From positions 62,001-126,000 of the forward strand of contig NZ_JAASQS010000007.1 in assembly GCF_011762045.1 (NCBI RefSeq): a DNA stretch of 64,000 nt, in the 5' to 3' direction. The position numbers were made by a program, and so were the translations under genes. The stretch's first letter is position 1. Each line of letters begins with the position of its first letter. Below are positions 24,372 to 32,304 of this stretch, in pieces. The notes beneath the pieces were generated by a model. That model was not told where the DNA came from. It saw only the letters and a list, made by a program, of their open reading frames with translations, and ran no database searches. The stretch comes from Rhizomicrobium electricum. Its GTDB lineage: Bacteria > Pseudomonadota > Alphaproteobacteria > Micropepsales > Micropepsaceae.

Positions 24372-24400
24372 TGAACGACGCGCTCTCTCCGCGTCGTTCA
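24372..24400. other. 11-bp perfect hairpin
   Basis: TGAACGACGCG and its exact complement flank a 7-base CT-rich loop, just beyond the MITE-like element. No T-run follows. It could be an operator or an RNA hairpin; nothing in its surroundings shows which. Confidence 0.45.
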
Positions 24401-24834
24401 CCTGTTCATCATTGTGACGCGTTTCATTCGTCCATCTTGCGGAAATTATTGCGTCTGCGTCGCGCAACTAGGTGCAGAAAAATAGTTTTCCTCACGTCTT
24501 GAACTGTTGGCACCGCATACCCACATCGAACTGCGGTGTTTGACAATGGAGGACGATCTTCGGCCGATAAGCGCGACCGGCAAAATGGAAATAGTTTTCC
24601 GATCCGTCGCGTGGCCTAAACTATCTGCGCAAATACAGGAGTATCGCGCCCGCACGCGCTGCAAAGGCATGACCCCCGCGAGGACCGCGTAAGCCCGTGT
24701 AAGACCGCCAAGGCGGCGTCGGCGGCGTCACAAGGCGGCGGGTTCTGTCAACGCACTCCGCAGAATGAGACCCATGCGCCTGTCGATCGCCGCCTGACAA
24801 CGGCCTCCGGAGGCGGCGGCGGTGTCGAGGCTGG

Positions 24835-24858
24835 AGGCGGAATTTTGCGATTCCGCCT
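24835..24858 (-). terminator. Hairpin after the Lrp-type gene
   Basis: AGGCGGAAT and its exact complement flank a 6-base loop, 21 bases beyond the stop codon of the Lrp-type regulator. There is no T-run on the minus strand, so termination may need Rho or be weak. Confidence 0.4.
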
Positions 24859-24879
24859 TTGGTATATGGGCTAAGTTCT

Positions 24880-25329
24880 TCAGCGGGAAAACTTCTCCGA
24901 CAGAATGATGCTCGACACTGTGCGTGCCACGCCGGCGATGCGGCCGATATGGTCGAGCGCGGTATCGAGTTTGGCGGCGGTTTCGGCTTCGACCGTGGCG
25001 ATCAGGTCCGAGGCGCCGGAGACGGCAGCCAGCGAGCGCACGTCCGGCATCTTCTTCAATTCCGCTTCGACGCGGGCGCCCCATTTGGGATCGGTGGAGA
25101 TCATCACCACCGCTTTCAGGTGCCGGCTGTCTTCTTCCGCCAGCTTCACCGTATAGCCTTTGATGGCGCCTTCGCGCTCGAGCCGGGCGATGCGGTCCTG
25201 CACCGTCGAGCGCGCCAGCCCGAGCTTGCGCGCCAGCGAGGCGGTGGGTTCGCGCGCATTGGCGCGCAAGAGGGCGATCAGCTTGTTGTCGGTAGGGCGC
25301 ATCGAGGGCATCCGTCGTAACGCCGTCAT
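24880..25329 (-). CDS. Lrp/AsnC family transcriptional regulator
   Basis: A 149-residue Lrp/AsnC regulator. The N-terminal helix-turn-helix reads TDNKLIALLRANAREP then LARKLGLARSTVQDRI (about 13-48). The C-terminal ligand-binding RAM domain carries KAVVMISTDPKW and SGASDLIATVEAE (about 106-118). Homologues usually begin near MRPTDNKL, so ATG 25302 may be the true start. It is transcribed away from the lysine dehydrogenase-type gene across ~104 bases. A local amino-acid-sensing regulator of that operon, possibly responding to lysine, is the simplest reading. Confidence 0.88.
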   Translation of the reverse strand: MTALRRMPSMRPTDNKLIALLRANAREPTASLARKLGLARSTVQDRIARLEREGAIKGYTVKLAEEDSRHLKAVVMISTDPKWGARVEAELKKMPDVRSLAAVSGASDLIATVEAETAAKLDTALDHIGRIAGVARTVSSIILSEKFSR

Positions 25330-25433
25330 GATCGGCGGATCGCCGGATCTTAGCGTAGTTTCCGGCGTATTGCCGCCTCTTCGCAGCGCATTCTTTATCG
25401 GACACTTCGTGCGCGATAGCGGGAGTGCGCAGC

Positions 25434-26501
25434 ATGAAAAACGTAATGCTCGTCGGCGGCGGCAAGATCGGTGTTGCCATCGCGGAATTCCTCAAGGGAA
25501 GCGGCGATTACCGCGTGACGGTGGCCGACCGCGACGGCGATGCGCTGGCGCGCATGCCGGGTGACGTCGAACGGCGCAAAGTGGCGATCGAAGGGGCGGA
25601 GGCGTTTGCGCGCGAAATCGCCGGCCACGACATCGTCCTGTCGGCGACGCCCTATTATCTCAACGCCACCATCGCTGCAGCGGCGCGCGCGGCGGGTGCC
25701 CATTATCTCGATCTCACCGAGGATGTCGCTTCGACCCGCGCCATCAAGGCGACGGCCGAAAGCGCCGATACCGCCTTCATTCCCCAGTGCGGCCTGGCGC
25801 CGGGCTTCATTTCGATCGTCGCCTACGATCTGGCGCGCAAGTTCGACAAGCTGCGCGACGTTTCGATGCGCGTCGGGGCGCTGCCGGTGTTTCCCACCAA
25901 TGCGCTGAAATACAATCTCACCTGGTCGACCGACGGGTTGATCAATGAATACTGCAATCCGTGCGAGTCGATTCGCGATCATGTGCGCAACGAGGTTCCG
26001 GCGCTGGAAGAGATCGAGCATTTCGCGCTCGACGGTACCGCGTACGAGGCCTTCAACACCTCGGGCGGGCTCGGCACGCTGTGCGATACGCTGGAAGGGC
26101 GGGTCGAGAATCTCAATTACAAGACCGTGCGCTATCCCGGCCATCGCGACATCGTCAAGATGCTGGTGCGCGACTTGCGCCTCGGGCTTCGCCGCGATGT
26201 GCTGAAGGATGTGCTCGAAACCGCCATCCCGGTTACCTATCAGGATGTGGTGCTGATCTTCGTCACGGTGTCGGGTTTGCGCGACGGTCTGCTCACCCAG
26301 GAAAGCTTCGCCAAGAAAATCTATGCCCGCGAAATCGCCGGCCGGCTGATGAGCGCGATCCAGATCACCACCGCGGCCGGGATTTGCGCGATGTGCGATC
26401 TTCTCGCCACCGGCAAGCTGCCGCAAAAGGGATTCGTGCGGCAGGAAGAATGCCGGCTGGACGATTTCCTCGCCAACCGGTTCGGAGGTCTTTACGCATG
26501 A
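25434..26501 (+). CDS. Saccharopine dehydrogenase-family protein, probable lysine 6-dehydrogenase
   Basis: A 355-residue NAD(P)-dependent oxidoreductase. The Rossmann motif GGGKIGVAIAEFL is at about 8-20. The saccharopine dehydrogenase family pattern follows (ATPYYLNATIAAAA, HYLDLTED, then CGLAPGFISIVAYDL at about 118-132). The size fits single-domain lysine 6-dehydrogenase rather than the ~400-residue saccharopine enzymes. Its stop overlaps the start of an aminoadipate-semialdehyde dehydrogenase (ATGA). The pair would take lysine to piperideine-6-carboxylate/aminoadipate semialdehyde and then to aminoadipate. A saccharopine-cleaving activity cannot be excluded from sequence alone. Confidence 0.82.
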   Translation: MKNVMLVGGGKIGVAIAEFLKGSGDYRVTVADRDGDALARMPGDVERRKVAIEGAEAFAREIAGHDIVLSATPYYLNATIAAAARAAGAHYLDLTEDVASTRAIKATAESADTAFIPQCGLAPGFISIVAYDLARKFDKLRDVSMRVGALPVFPTNALKYNLTWSTDGLINEYCNPCESIRDHVRNEVPALEEIEHFALDGTAYEAFNTSGGLGTLCDTLEGRVENLNYKTVRYPGHRDIVKMLVRDLRLGLRRDVLKDVLETAIPVTYQDVVLIFVTVSGLRDGLLTQESFAKKIYAREIAGRLMSAIQITTAAGICAMCDLLATGKLPQKGFVRQEECRLDDFLANRFGGLYA

Positions 26502-27997
26502 GTATTTCCTCGCGCCACGCCGAACTCATGACCGCATTCGGCATCGACGTGCGCGGCGACCGCTCCGTGCATTCGCCGATCGACGGCACCGAACTGGCGC
26601 GCGTGGCGTTCGACGATGCCGCTGCGGTGGATCGCAAGATTGGGGCTGCTGCGGATGCGTTCAAGAGTTGGCGCACGGTGCCGGCGCCCCGGCGCGGCGA
26701 ACTGGTGAGGCTGTTCGGCGAGGAATTGCGCGCCGGCAAGGACGCGCTCGGCCGCCTCGTCACCGTCGAATGCGGCAAGATCCTCGAGGAAGGCCGCGGC
26801 GAAGTGCAGGAGATGATCGACATCTGCGATTTCGCCGTCGGTCTGTCGCGCCAGCTTTACGGGCTGACGATCGCCTCGGAGCGGCCCGGTCATCGCATGA
26901 TGGAGACCTGGCATCCGGCCGGTCCCGTTGCCGTGATCTCCGCTTTCAACTTCCCGGTCGCGGTGTGGGCATGGAACGCGATGCTGGCGCTGGTGTGCGG
27001 CGACAGCGTGATCTGGAAACCGTCGGAGAAGACGCCGCTGACGGCGTTGGCGGTACAGGCGCTGTTCGAGCGCGCCGTCGCCAAGTTCGGCGCCGCGCCG
27101 CCGGCGTTGTCGCAGATCGTGCTCGGCGATCGCGCCTGCGGCGAACAGCTGGCACGGGATGCGCGCATTCCCGTCGTCAGCGCCACCGGTTCGACCGCGA
27201 TGGGCCGTGCGCTGGCGCCGGCGGTGGCGAAGCGTTTCGGCCGCGCCATTCTCGAACTCGGCGGCAACAATGCGATGATCGTCTGCCCCTCGGCGCGGCT
27301 CGACCTTGCCGAGCGGGCGATCCTGTTCGCTGCGGTCGGTACCGCCGGGCAGCGCTGCACCACGCTGCGCCGCCTGTTCGTGCACGAGAGCGTTGCGGAA
27401 AAGCTGGTCGACCGGCTGACGGCGCATTATGCGCGGCTTGCCATCGGCGATCCGCTCGAAAAAGGCACGCTGATCGGTCCGCTGATCGATCGCGCCGGTT
27501 TCGATGGTATGGAACGGGCGCTGGCGCGCGCGGCCGAGGAGGGCGGTCGTGTATTCGGCGGCGGCCGCGTCCTCGCCGACCGCTATCCCGATGCCTGGTA
27601 TGCCCGCCCTGCTTTGGTGCGGATGCCGCGCCAGACCGCCCTCGTCTGCGAAGAGACGTTCGCGCCGATCCTCTATGTGATGACCTGGACCGATTTCGAC
27701 GCCGTGCTCGCCGAGCACAATGCCGTGCCGCAGGGCCTTTCCAGTTCGATCTTCACCCGTGATCTCGAAGAAGCCGAACGGTTCCTCGCGGCGGCCGGCT
27801 CGGACTGCGGCATCGCCAACGTCAATATCGGTCCGTCGGGAGCCGAAATCGGCGGCGCTTTTGGCGGCGAAAAGGAGACCGGCGGGGGGCGGGAATCCGG
27901 CTCGGACGCCTGGAAAGCGTATATGCGGCGGCAGACTACAACTGTAAATTACACCAACGAATTACCGCTGGCCCAGGGAATCGCGTTCGACGTGTGA
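26498..27997 (+). CDS. amaB: Aminoadipate-semialdehyde dehydrogenase (ALDH7 type)
   Basis: A 499-residue aldehyde dehydrogenase of the ALDH7/antiquitin type, which oxidises alpha-aminoadipate semialdehyde to aminoadipate with NAD+. The N-terminus has IDGTELARVAF. The NAD-binding region reads NFPVAVWAWN and SGSTAMGR-like SATGSTAMGRALA. The general base is in LELGGNNAMIV, and the catalytic Cys is in GTAGQRCTTLRRLF (about 285). The closing GGAFGGEKETGGGRESGSD is typical of ALDH7. A GGAGG lies 9 bases before ATG 26498, which overlaps the upstream stop. It forms a two-gene lysine degradation operon. Confidence 0.9.
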   Translation: MSISSRHAELMTAFGIDVRGDRSVHSPIDGTELARVAFDDAAAVDRKIGAAADAFKSWRTVPAPRRGELVRLFGEELRAGKDALGRLVTVECGKILEEGRGEVQEMIDICDFAVGLSRQLYGLTIASERPGHRMMETWHPAGPVAVISAFNFPVAVWAWNAMLALVCGDSVIWKPSEKTPLTALAVQALFERAVAKFGAAPPALSQIVLGDRACGEQLARDARIPVVSATGSTAMGRALAPAVAKRFGRAILELGGNNAMIVCPSARLDLAERAILFAAVGTAGQRCTTLRRLFVHESVAEKLVDRLTAHYARLAIGDPLEKGTLIGPLIDRAGFDGMERALARAAEEGGRVFGGGRVLADRYPDAWYARPALVRMPRQTALVCEETFAPILYVMTWTDFDAVLAEHNAVPQGLSSSIFTRDLEEAERFLAAAGSDCGIANVNIGPSGAEIGGAFGGEKETGGGRESGSDAWKAYMRRQTTTVNYTNELPLAQGIAFDV

Positions 27998-28053
27998 TTC
28001 ACCTTTCATTACATCGGAGCCGGGTACCATGGATTGTCTGAAGGAGCGCATCC

Positions 28054-28296
28054 ATGCGGATCGAAGCGGGCGACGACGTATTCGTCGATGACGACGAAAA
28101 TCTCGTCGGCTACGTACGCCGGGCAAATTTGCGCGAGGTCGTCGTGTTCGTCGAGGACTGGGGCGACTTCACGCTGCCGCGCGAGCTCATCAAGACGGCG
28201 GTCTCCAATGGCATCGTCCTGCCCTGCCAAAAGCTGCCGCTCAGGATGCGCGCCGCGATCGGCCATCTGCATGGCCTCGAATACGTCGAAGACTGA
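28054..28296 (+). CDS. Small conserved-type hypothetical protein, first of a duplicated pair
   Basis: An 80-residue soluble protein without a recognised family. It is beta-rich and acidic at the start (GDDVFVDDDENLVGYV), and its centre reads VVVFVEDWGDFTLPREL. It aligns along its whole length with the 96-residue product at 28389 (GDFxxPR, then a closing R-A-I-G-H-x-H). The pattern resembles PRC-barrel or DUF2171-type small beta folds, but I cannot name it. A GGAG lies ~8 bases before the ATG. Confidence 0.7.
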   Translation: MRIEAGDDVFVDDDENLVGYVRRANLREVVVFVEDWGDFTLPRELIKTAVSNGIVLPCQKLPLRMRAAIGHLHGLEYVED

Positions 28297-28388
28297 CGTC
28301 CCGCCGCTACGCGCGTCACCCCTGGTGACGCACTGTAGCGGAAATTCTTGTCACAGCGCGTCGCCCTGCCCTCGGCTAGGCTCGCGCG

Positions 28389-28679
28389 ATGGACAATCCG
28401 CTTCCCCCCATCGAAGAAGGCTACGACGTTTTCGTTCATGACGGAGACGTCAAAGTCGGCGCCGTGCGCGGCGTCGATCGCCGCGAGATCCAGGTCTTTG
28501 TCGAGAACGCCGGCGACTTCCTGGTGCCGCGCTCCGCCGTCATGGAGGTGGTGGCGGGCAAGGTGGTGCTGAACTGCGGCCGGCTCGACATGGCTTTGCG
28601 GCGCGCCATCGGCCACGCCCACGATTCCGAGGATCCGCGGGCCAGGAGCGGCTGGCCGTCCGACGAAGAGGCCGATTAA
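28389..28679 (+). CDS. Small conserved-type hypothetical protein, second of a duplicated pair
   Basis: A 96-residue protein homologous to the 80-residue product just upstream. Shared positions include Y/DDVFV at the start, REIQVFVENAGDFLVPRSA (about 30-48) and RRAIGHAHD near the end. It adds a short charged tail (SGWPSDEEAD). Its function is unknown. The stop codon overlaps a perfect CtrA box that probably drives the next gene. Confidence 0.7.
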   Translation: MDNPLPPIEEGYDVFVHDGDVKVGAVRGVDRREIQVFVENAGDFLVPRSAVMEVVAGKVVLNCGRLDMALRRAIGHAHDSEDPRARSGWPSDEEAD

Positions 28680-28690
28680 CCTTTTCTTAA
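28676..28690 (+). promoter_or_regulatory. Perfect CtrA box
   Basis: TTAAC-CTTTTC-TTAA is an exact TTAA-N7-TTAA site, 45 bases before ATG 28735. The spacing suits a CtrA-dependent promoter for the small membrane gene. The site is nearly symmetric, but no minus-strand gene starts within 300 bases on the other side. Confidence 0.65.
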
Positions 28691-28734
28691 GCATCTTCTT
28701 CGCCCCAAAACGGGACGGCGCTAGAGTGGGCGGC

Positions 28735-28923
28735 ATGAAACGGATGCTCGCCCAGCTCGTGCAAGTGCCGAAGTTCGCACAGATCACCGGCATGATCGTG
28801 ACGTCGATCGTGGTATTCGGCACCGACACCGACGTCCTTTTGGCCGTCCCGCTCGGCATTCTTGCCGGCGGCTTGGCGACGTTTTTTGTGGCGCTGTCGG
28901 ACGGGCGCGAAGCGAGCCGCTGA
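28735..28923 (+). CDS. Small membrane protein, probable CtrA target
   Basis: A 62-residue protein with two likely membrane segments (about 17-34 and 37-55) and basic ends. No family is recognised. I take ATG 28735; an in-phase GTG nine bases upstream is less likely. It lies convergent with motA, stop codons back to back. A perfect CtrA box 45 bases upstream and the motA neighbour suggest a role in polarity, motility or the cell cycle, but this is inference from context only. Confidence 0.6.
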   Translation: MKRMLAQLVQVPKFAQITGMIVTSIVVFGTDTDVLLAVPLGILAGGLATFFVALSDGREASR

Positions 28924-29793
28924 CTATTCGACTTTCGGGATATTGTTGAGCGCCTCTTCCAGTTCCTGGAAGGTGGGCTGGGCTTCGCTCGGCACGCTGC
29001 CGCGGCCGATTTCGACCGAGACTTGCGCCGCGTTGCCGTGCAAGTGGGCGACCAGAATGTCGCGGATGACGTGATAGAACAGCGCTTCCTCGTCGATGAT
29101 CGATTTGAGGCGGACGCTCAAGGGGCCGACGATGCCGTAGGCCAGGAACACGCCCATGAAGGTACCGACCAGCGCCGAACCGATCATGCGGCCGAGGACT
29201 TCCGGCGGCTCCGAGATGGCGCCCATGGTCTTCACCACGCCGAGCACGGCGGCGACGATACCGAGGGCAGGCAGGCCGTCGGCCATGGTCTGCAGGGCGG
29301 TGGCGGTTTCGAGCGCTTCGTGATGGTGTTTTTCGAGCTGCTTTTCCATCGCCGCTTCGACCTGGAGCGGATCTTCCAGGCTCATGGTCATCATGCGCAG
29401 CGTGTCGCAAATGAAAGCGAGCGCGAAATGGTCCTTGGCGATCTTGGGATAGCGCTTGAAGATCGAGGATTCTTCGGGCTTTTCGATGTGCTGCTCGAGG
29501 GCGATCAGGCCCTTCGATTTCATCGTCTTGGCGAGCAGGAACAACAGGCACAACAGATCGCGGAAATCCGACGTCTTCCACTTCGGGCCGGACATGATCT
29601 TGGCGAGATCGCCGCCCACCTTTTTCAGCGAATACATCGAGGCGCCGATCAGAAGCCCGGCGAGGGCGCCGCCGCCGATGGTCAGAAGTTCGTGCGGGGC
29701 AGCCTCGATCACGACTTCGAGCTTGCCGCCTGAAATCAGGAAGCCCCCGAAGACGCAAACAAAAAGGACGACCAAGCCAATGATCTGAAGCAT
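28924..29793 (-). CDS. motA: MotA, flagellar stator protein
   Basis: MotA and MotB form the proton channel that turns the rotor. The 289-residue protein has four membrane helices (about 5-22, 38-55, 172-192, 200-222). The cytoplasmic loop between helices 2 and 3 carries charged residues that contact FliG. The region MADGLPALGIVAAVLGVVKTM and the nearby AISEPPEVLG are MotA signatures. No motB is beside it, as in Caulobacter, where the two are apart. A CtrA-like box lies 43 bases upstream. Confidence 0.94.
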   Translation of the reverse strand: MLQIIGLVVLFVCVFGGFLISGGKLEVVIEAAPHELLTIGGGALAGLLIGASMYSLKKVGGDLAKIMSGPKWKTSDFRDLLCLLFLLAKTMKSKGLIALEQHIEKPEESSIFKRYPKIAKDHFALAFICDTLRMMTMSLEDPLQVEAAMEKQLEKHHHEALETATALQTMADGLPALGIVAAVLGVVKTMGAISEPPEVLGRMIGSALVGTFMGVFLAYGIVGPLSVRLKSIIDEEALFYHVIRDILVAHLHGNAAQVSVEIGRGSVPSEAQPTFQELEEALNNIPKVE

Positions 29794-29835
29794 ACGATCC
29801 CGCCCAGAATAGACCGCGATTATCGTAGGGAGGGC

Positions 29836-29850
29836 TTAACGGGGGCTAAA
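29836..29850 (-). promoter_or_regulatory. CtrA-like box upstream of motA
   Basis: The minus strand reads TTTA-GCCCCCG-TTAA, one mismatch from TTAA-N7-TTAA, ~43 bases before the motA start. The core is less convincing than the site at 28676. Confidence 0.35.
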
Positions 29851-30003
29851 TCCGGCCTGCGGCGTCCCGCGGGTTTCCAAGTCGTTAATCCGGAAGCGGA
29901 CCTTTGTCGTTGTGTTCGCAATCCCGCGCCCCCAAACTCCTGCGGCCTGCAACCGGCGGGAGACTCGGCGCGCAAACGCGATTGGGCGGATAACGAGGGC
30001 GGC

Positions 30004-30465
30004 ATGCGACGATTTTTCGAGAGAATGCTGATCGTCTTCGCGGCGCACGTTCGCGCTATGTTGCTGACGCCATGGGATGTCGGGGCGGTGGCGATCGTCG
30101 AGCAGGCCGGCCGCGTGCTGCTGGTGCGCCATTCGTACAAATCCGGATGGCTGTTTCCCGGCGGGGCCGTGAAACGCGGCGAGCCGCCGGCCGAGGCCGT
30201 AATGCGCGAGCTGAAGGAAGAGATCGGCCTGACGCAGTCGGCGTCGCCGCAACTCCTCGGCATCTACACCCGCCGCTGGCTGTGGGCGGCCAATCTGATC
30301 CTCGTTTACCGGGTACGCGATGCGGTGTTCGCGTTTCGGCCGAACTGGGAGGTGCGTGCGGTGCGGCTGATCGATCCGGTCGATCCGCCGGACGGTGTCG
30401 GGCCGGCAATCCGCCGTCGGTTGCGCGAGTTGATCGGCGACGCCGTGCCGAACGGCCACTGGTAA
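30004..30465 (+). CDS. Nudix hydrolase
   Basis: A 153-residue Nudix hydrolase, cleaving a nucleoside diphosphate linked to another moiety. A perfect Nudix box GX5EX7REUXEEXGU begins at GGAVKRGEPPAEAVMREL (about 53-70) and ends KEEIGL. The substrate is not predictable. The first ~20 residues are hydrophobic and basic (MRRFFERMLIVFAAHV), possibly membrane-associating. Nothing nearby points to a pathway. Confidence 0.88.
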   Translation: MRRFFERMLIVFAAHVRAMLLTPWDVGAVAIVEQAGRVLLVRHSYKSGWLFPGGAVKRGEPPAEAVMRELKEEIGLTQSASPQLLGIYTRRWLWAANLILVYRVRDAVFAFRPNWEVRAVRLIDPVDPPDGVGPAIRRRLRELIGDAVPNGHW

Positions 30466-30518
30466 ACCGGCCAAGCGAAGGGTTGCATTTGCCGGTCGCT
30501 GCCGTTAGCGAAAGCGGC

Positions 30519-31064
30519 ATGAGCGACCAGAACTGGCAGATCCGGCCGGAACGCGCCGAAGACGCGCCGTTGGTCGAGCTTTTGAACGCCGTGAGTTTCG
30601 GTCCCGGCCGCTACGCCAAATCGGCCTATCGCCTGCGCGACGGCGTCGATCCAGTCGCGAGCCTCAGTTTCGTTGCGGTCGATGGCGCGAATTTGCTCGG
30701 TTCGATCCGCTTCTGGCCGGTGGTGATCGGTATGGAGCCTTCGCTGTTGCTGGGGCCGTTGGCGGTGCAGCCGGATTTGCGCGGCCGCGGCATCGGCATC
30801 GCCTTGATGAAACACGCCATCGGCGAAGCGCGCGCGCTGGGCTATCCCTCCATCGTTCTGGTCGGCGACGAGCCGTATTACGTTCGCGTCGGTTTTGCCC
30901 GGCTGGCGCCGGGACGCATCAAATTCCCCGGCCCCGTCGATCCGGCCCGCGTGCTGGGGCTGTCGCTCGCCCAGCCCAACGCGATGCTGACCATCAAAGG
31001 CGAAGTCCGCCGCGCCCGCATCGACCATCCAGTCGCGGCCGACGGCGCCGCCGTGGCTGGCTGA
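30519..31064 (+). CDS. GNAT-family N-acetyltransferase
   Basis: A 181-residue GNAT acetyltransferase, which moves acetyl from acetyl-CoA to an amine. The start is ATG 30519. The CoA-binding motif A, with QPDLRGRGIGIALMKHAI (about 86-103), is clear, followed by the EPYYVRVGFARL motif B region typical of the YhbS-like subgroup. The acceptor is unknown. It follows the Nudix gene by 53 bases and converges with the XRE-cupin gene; the two stop codons abut. Confidence 0.86.
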   Translation: MSDQNWQIRPERAEDAPLVELLNAVSFGPGRYAKSAYRLRDGVDPVASLSFVAVDGANLLGSIRFWPVVIGMEPSLLLGPLAVQPDLRGRGIGIALMKHAIGEARALGYPSIVLVGDEPYYVRVGFARLAPGRIKFPGPVDPARVLGLSLAQPNAMLTIKGEVRRARIDHPVAADGAAVAG

Positions 31065-31646
31065 TCAGCTGATCGCTACGAGGGCGGTCGCGGGCCCGCG
31101 TCCTTCGCGGCAATAGCTGTGTTCGGCGGTGCCGTCGAACCCGGCCGCATCGCCTTCGCCAAGTGCGATGCTGGCGTCGTCGAAGTCGATCCGGATCTGC
31201 CCTTTGATGACATAGACGAGTTCGATGCCCGGATGGTGGTGCGGGCGCGAGGCTTCGCCGGTCACCGGGAATTCGGCGAGATAGGTTTCGGTCTTGCGGT
31301 TGGTGAGCGGGAAATCGAGGCTCTCGAAGTAATAGGCCGGCGCTTCGGTGCCGGTCTTTTCGGGCAGCCGGACGCGGTCCTGTTTGCGCACCACATGGAG
31401 CAGAGGTCCCTTGTCTCCGGCATCGAAGAAGAATTCGAGGCCGACCCCGAAGGCCAGCGCGATGCGCAGCAGCGTCGGCAAGGTCGGGAACATCTGGCCG
31501 CGTTCGATCTTGGACAGAAGCGCCGGCGACAGCCCGGTCTGCTCGGCGAGTTGTTTCAGCCCCATGCTTTTCTTCAGCCGCAGGCGGCGCAGTTTGGGGC
31601 CGATGCGATAGCGCTCCAGTCCTTGAGTCAGTGTGTCCGACAGCAT
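31065..31646 (-). CDS. XRE-family regulator with C-terminal cupin
   Basis: A 193-residue regulator with an N-terminal helix-turn-helix (LKQLAEQTGLSPALLSKIERG, about 29-49) and a C-terminal cupin sensor domain (EASRPHHHPGIELVYVIKG, about 137-155). This is the architecture of SutR/PuuR-type regulators. It starts at ATG 31646, 6 bases after GGAGG. It is divergent from the fasciclin gene, whose promoter it may control. The three consecutive histidines in the cupin suggest metal binding. Confidence 0.88.
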   Translation of the reverse strand: MLSDTLTQGLERYRIGPKLRRLRLKKSMGLKQLAEQTGLSPALLSKIERGQMFPTLPTLLRIALAFGVGLEFFFDAGDKGPLLHVVRKQDRVRLPEKTGTEAPAYYFESLDFPLTNRKTETYLAEFPVTGEASRPHHHPGIELVYVIKGQIRIDFDDASIALGEGDAAGFDGTAEHSYCREGRGPATALVAIS

Positions 31647-31806
31647 GAATTTCCTCCGAGGAAAAGGATGGCGGCTGAATTTCGGATCGGGAAAGCGACT
31701 TTGTGTTCTGGCCGGAATTATACTCGCAATAAAATAGATTTTCCCCATATGAATTTCGCTATGAACCCAGGGCGACCTGCCCTGGAACCCCAGAAGGAGC
31801 GAAGTC

Positions 31807-32292
31807 ATGGGTTTGAAGAGCATTGCGATTGCGGGAGCGCTGGCCCTGGGTCTTGCCGCGGTCCCGTCCTTTGCCGGCGGCACGATCGTCGATACGGCCG
31901 TGGCGGCGGGCCAGTTCAAGACGCTTACCACGGCGCTGAAGGCTGCGGGATTGGTCGACACCTTGAAGGGGCCTGGTCCGTTCACCGTCTTTGCACCCGA
32001 CGATGCGGCATTCGCCAAGCTGCCGGCGGGCACGGTCGAAAATCTGCTCAAGCCGGAAAACAAGGCGAAGCTGACGGCAATCCTCACCTATCACGTGGTG
32101 GCGGGGAAGGTGACGGCGGCCGAAGCCCGGAAGCTCTCTGAAGCCAAGACGGTCGAAGGCCAGTCCTTGCATCTGAAAGCCGTCGGAACCGGCCTGACGG
32201 TCAACGGCGCACATGTAACGAAGGCCGACATCAGCGCATCCAACGGCGTCATCCACGTCGTCGATACGGTGCTGCTCCCCCCGAACTCCTAA
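31807..32292 (+). CDS. Secreted fasciclin-domain protein
   Basis: A 161-residue exported protein with a signal peptide (cleavage near VPSFAGG, ~23) followed by one fasciclin (FAS1) domain. The H1 motif is [17 protein letters not shown] (about 58-74), and the H2-type end is [19 protein letters not shown]1 domains mediate adhesion or matrix binding. It starts at ATG 31807, 7 bases after AAGGAG. It is divergent from the XRE-cupin regulator and followed by a DUF378 gene after 12 bases, possibly forming an envelope unit. Confidence 0.92.
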   Translation: MGLKSIAIAGALALGLAAVPSFAGGTIVDTAVAAGQFKTLTTALKAAGLVDTLKGPGPFTVFAPDDAAFAKLPAGTVENLLKPENKAKLTAILTYHVVAGKVTAAEARKLSEAKTVEGQSLHLKAVGTGLTVNGAHVTKADISASNGVIHVVDTVLLPPNS

Positions 32293-32304
32293 TCCATCGA
32301 GGCA

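Larger units (their letters stand above)
23896..24879. other. Gene-poor, repeat-rich intergenic region
   Basis: Almost 1 kb separates the radical SAM operon from the Lrp-type gene. Between 24001 and 24360 it is built of repeats (listed separately) and a stretch at about 24033-24112 with the ends 'ctgtcatccccgg' and 'gcgggacccag', which looks like the dispersed repeats common between alphaproteobacterial genes. From 24400 to 24830 I see no convincing gene. The only candidate, ATG 24546 to 24692, lacks a ribosome site and any recognisable domain. The promoter of the radical SAM operon should lie at 23890-24000, but I cannot define it. Confidence 0.6.

Noticed and set aside
24001..24400. CRISPR array, considered because of repeated units
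   Set aside because: The repeats are inverted and too few, spacers are not of equal length, and no cas genes are present.
24446..24670. 74-codon minus-strand open frame in the same region
   Set aside because: No start signal, no recognisable sequence.
24507..24692. Short plus-strand open frame (61 codons from TTG, or 48 from ATG 24546)
   Set aside because: No ribosome site, no domain, and it lies in a repeat-rich non-coding region.
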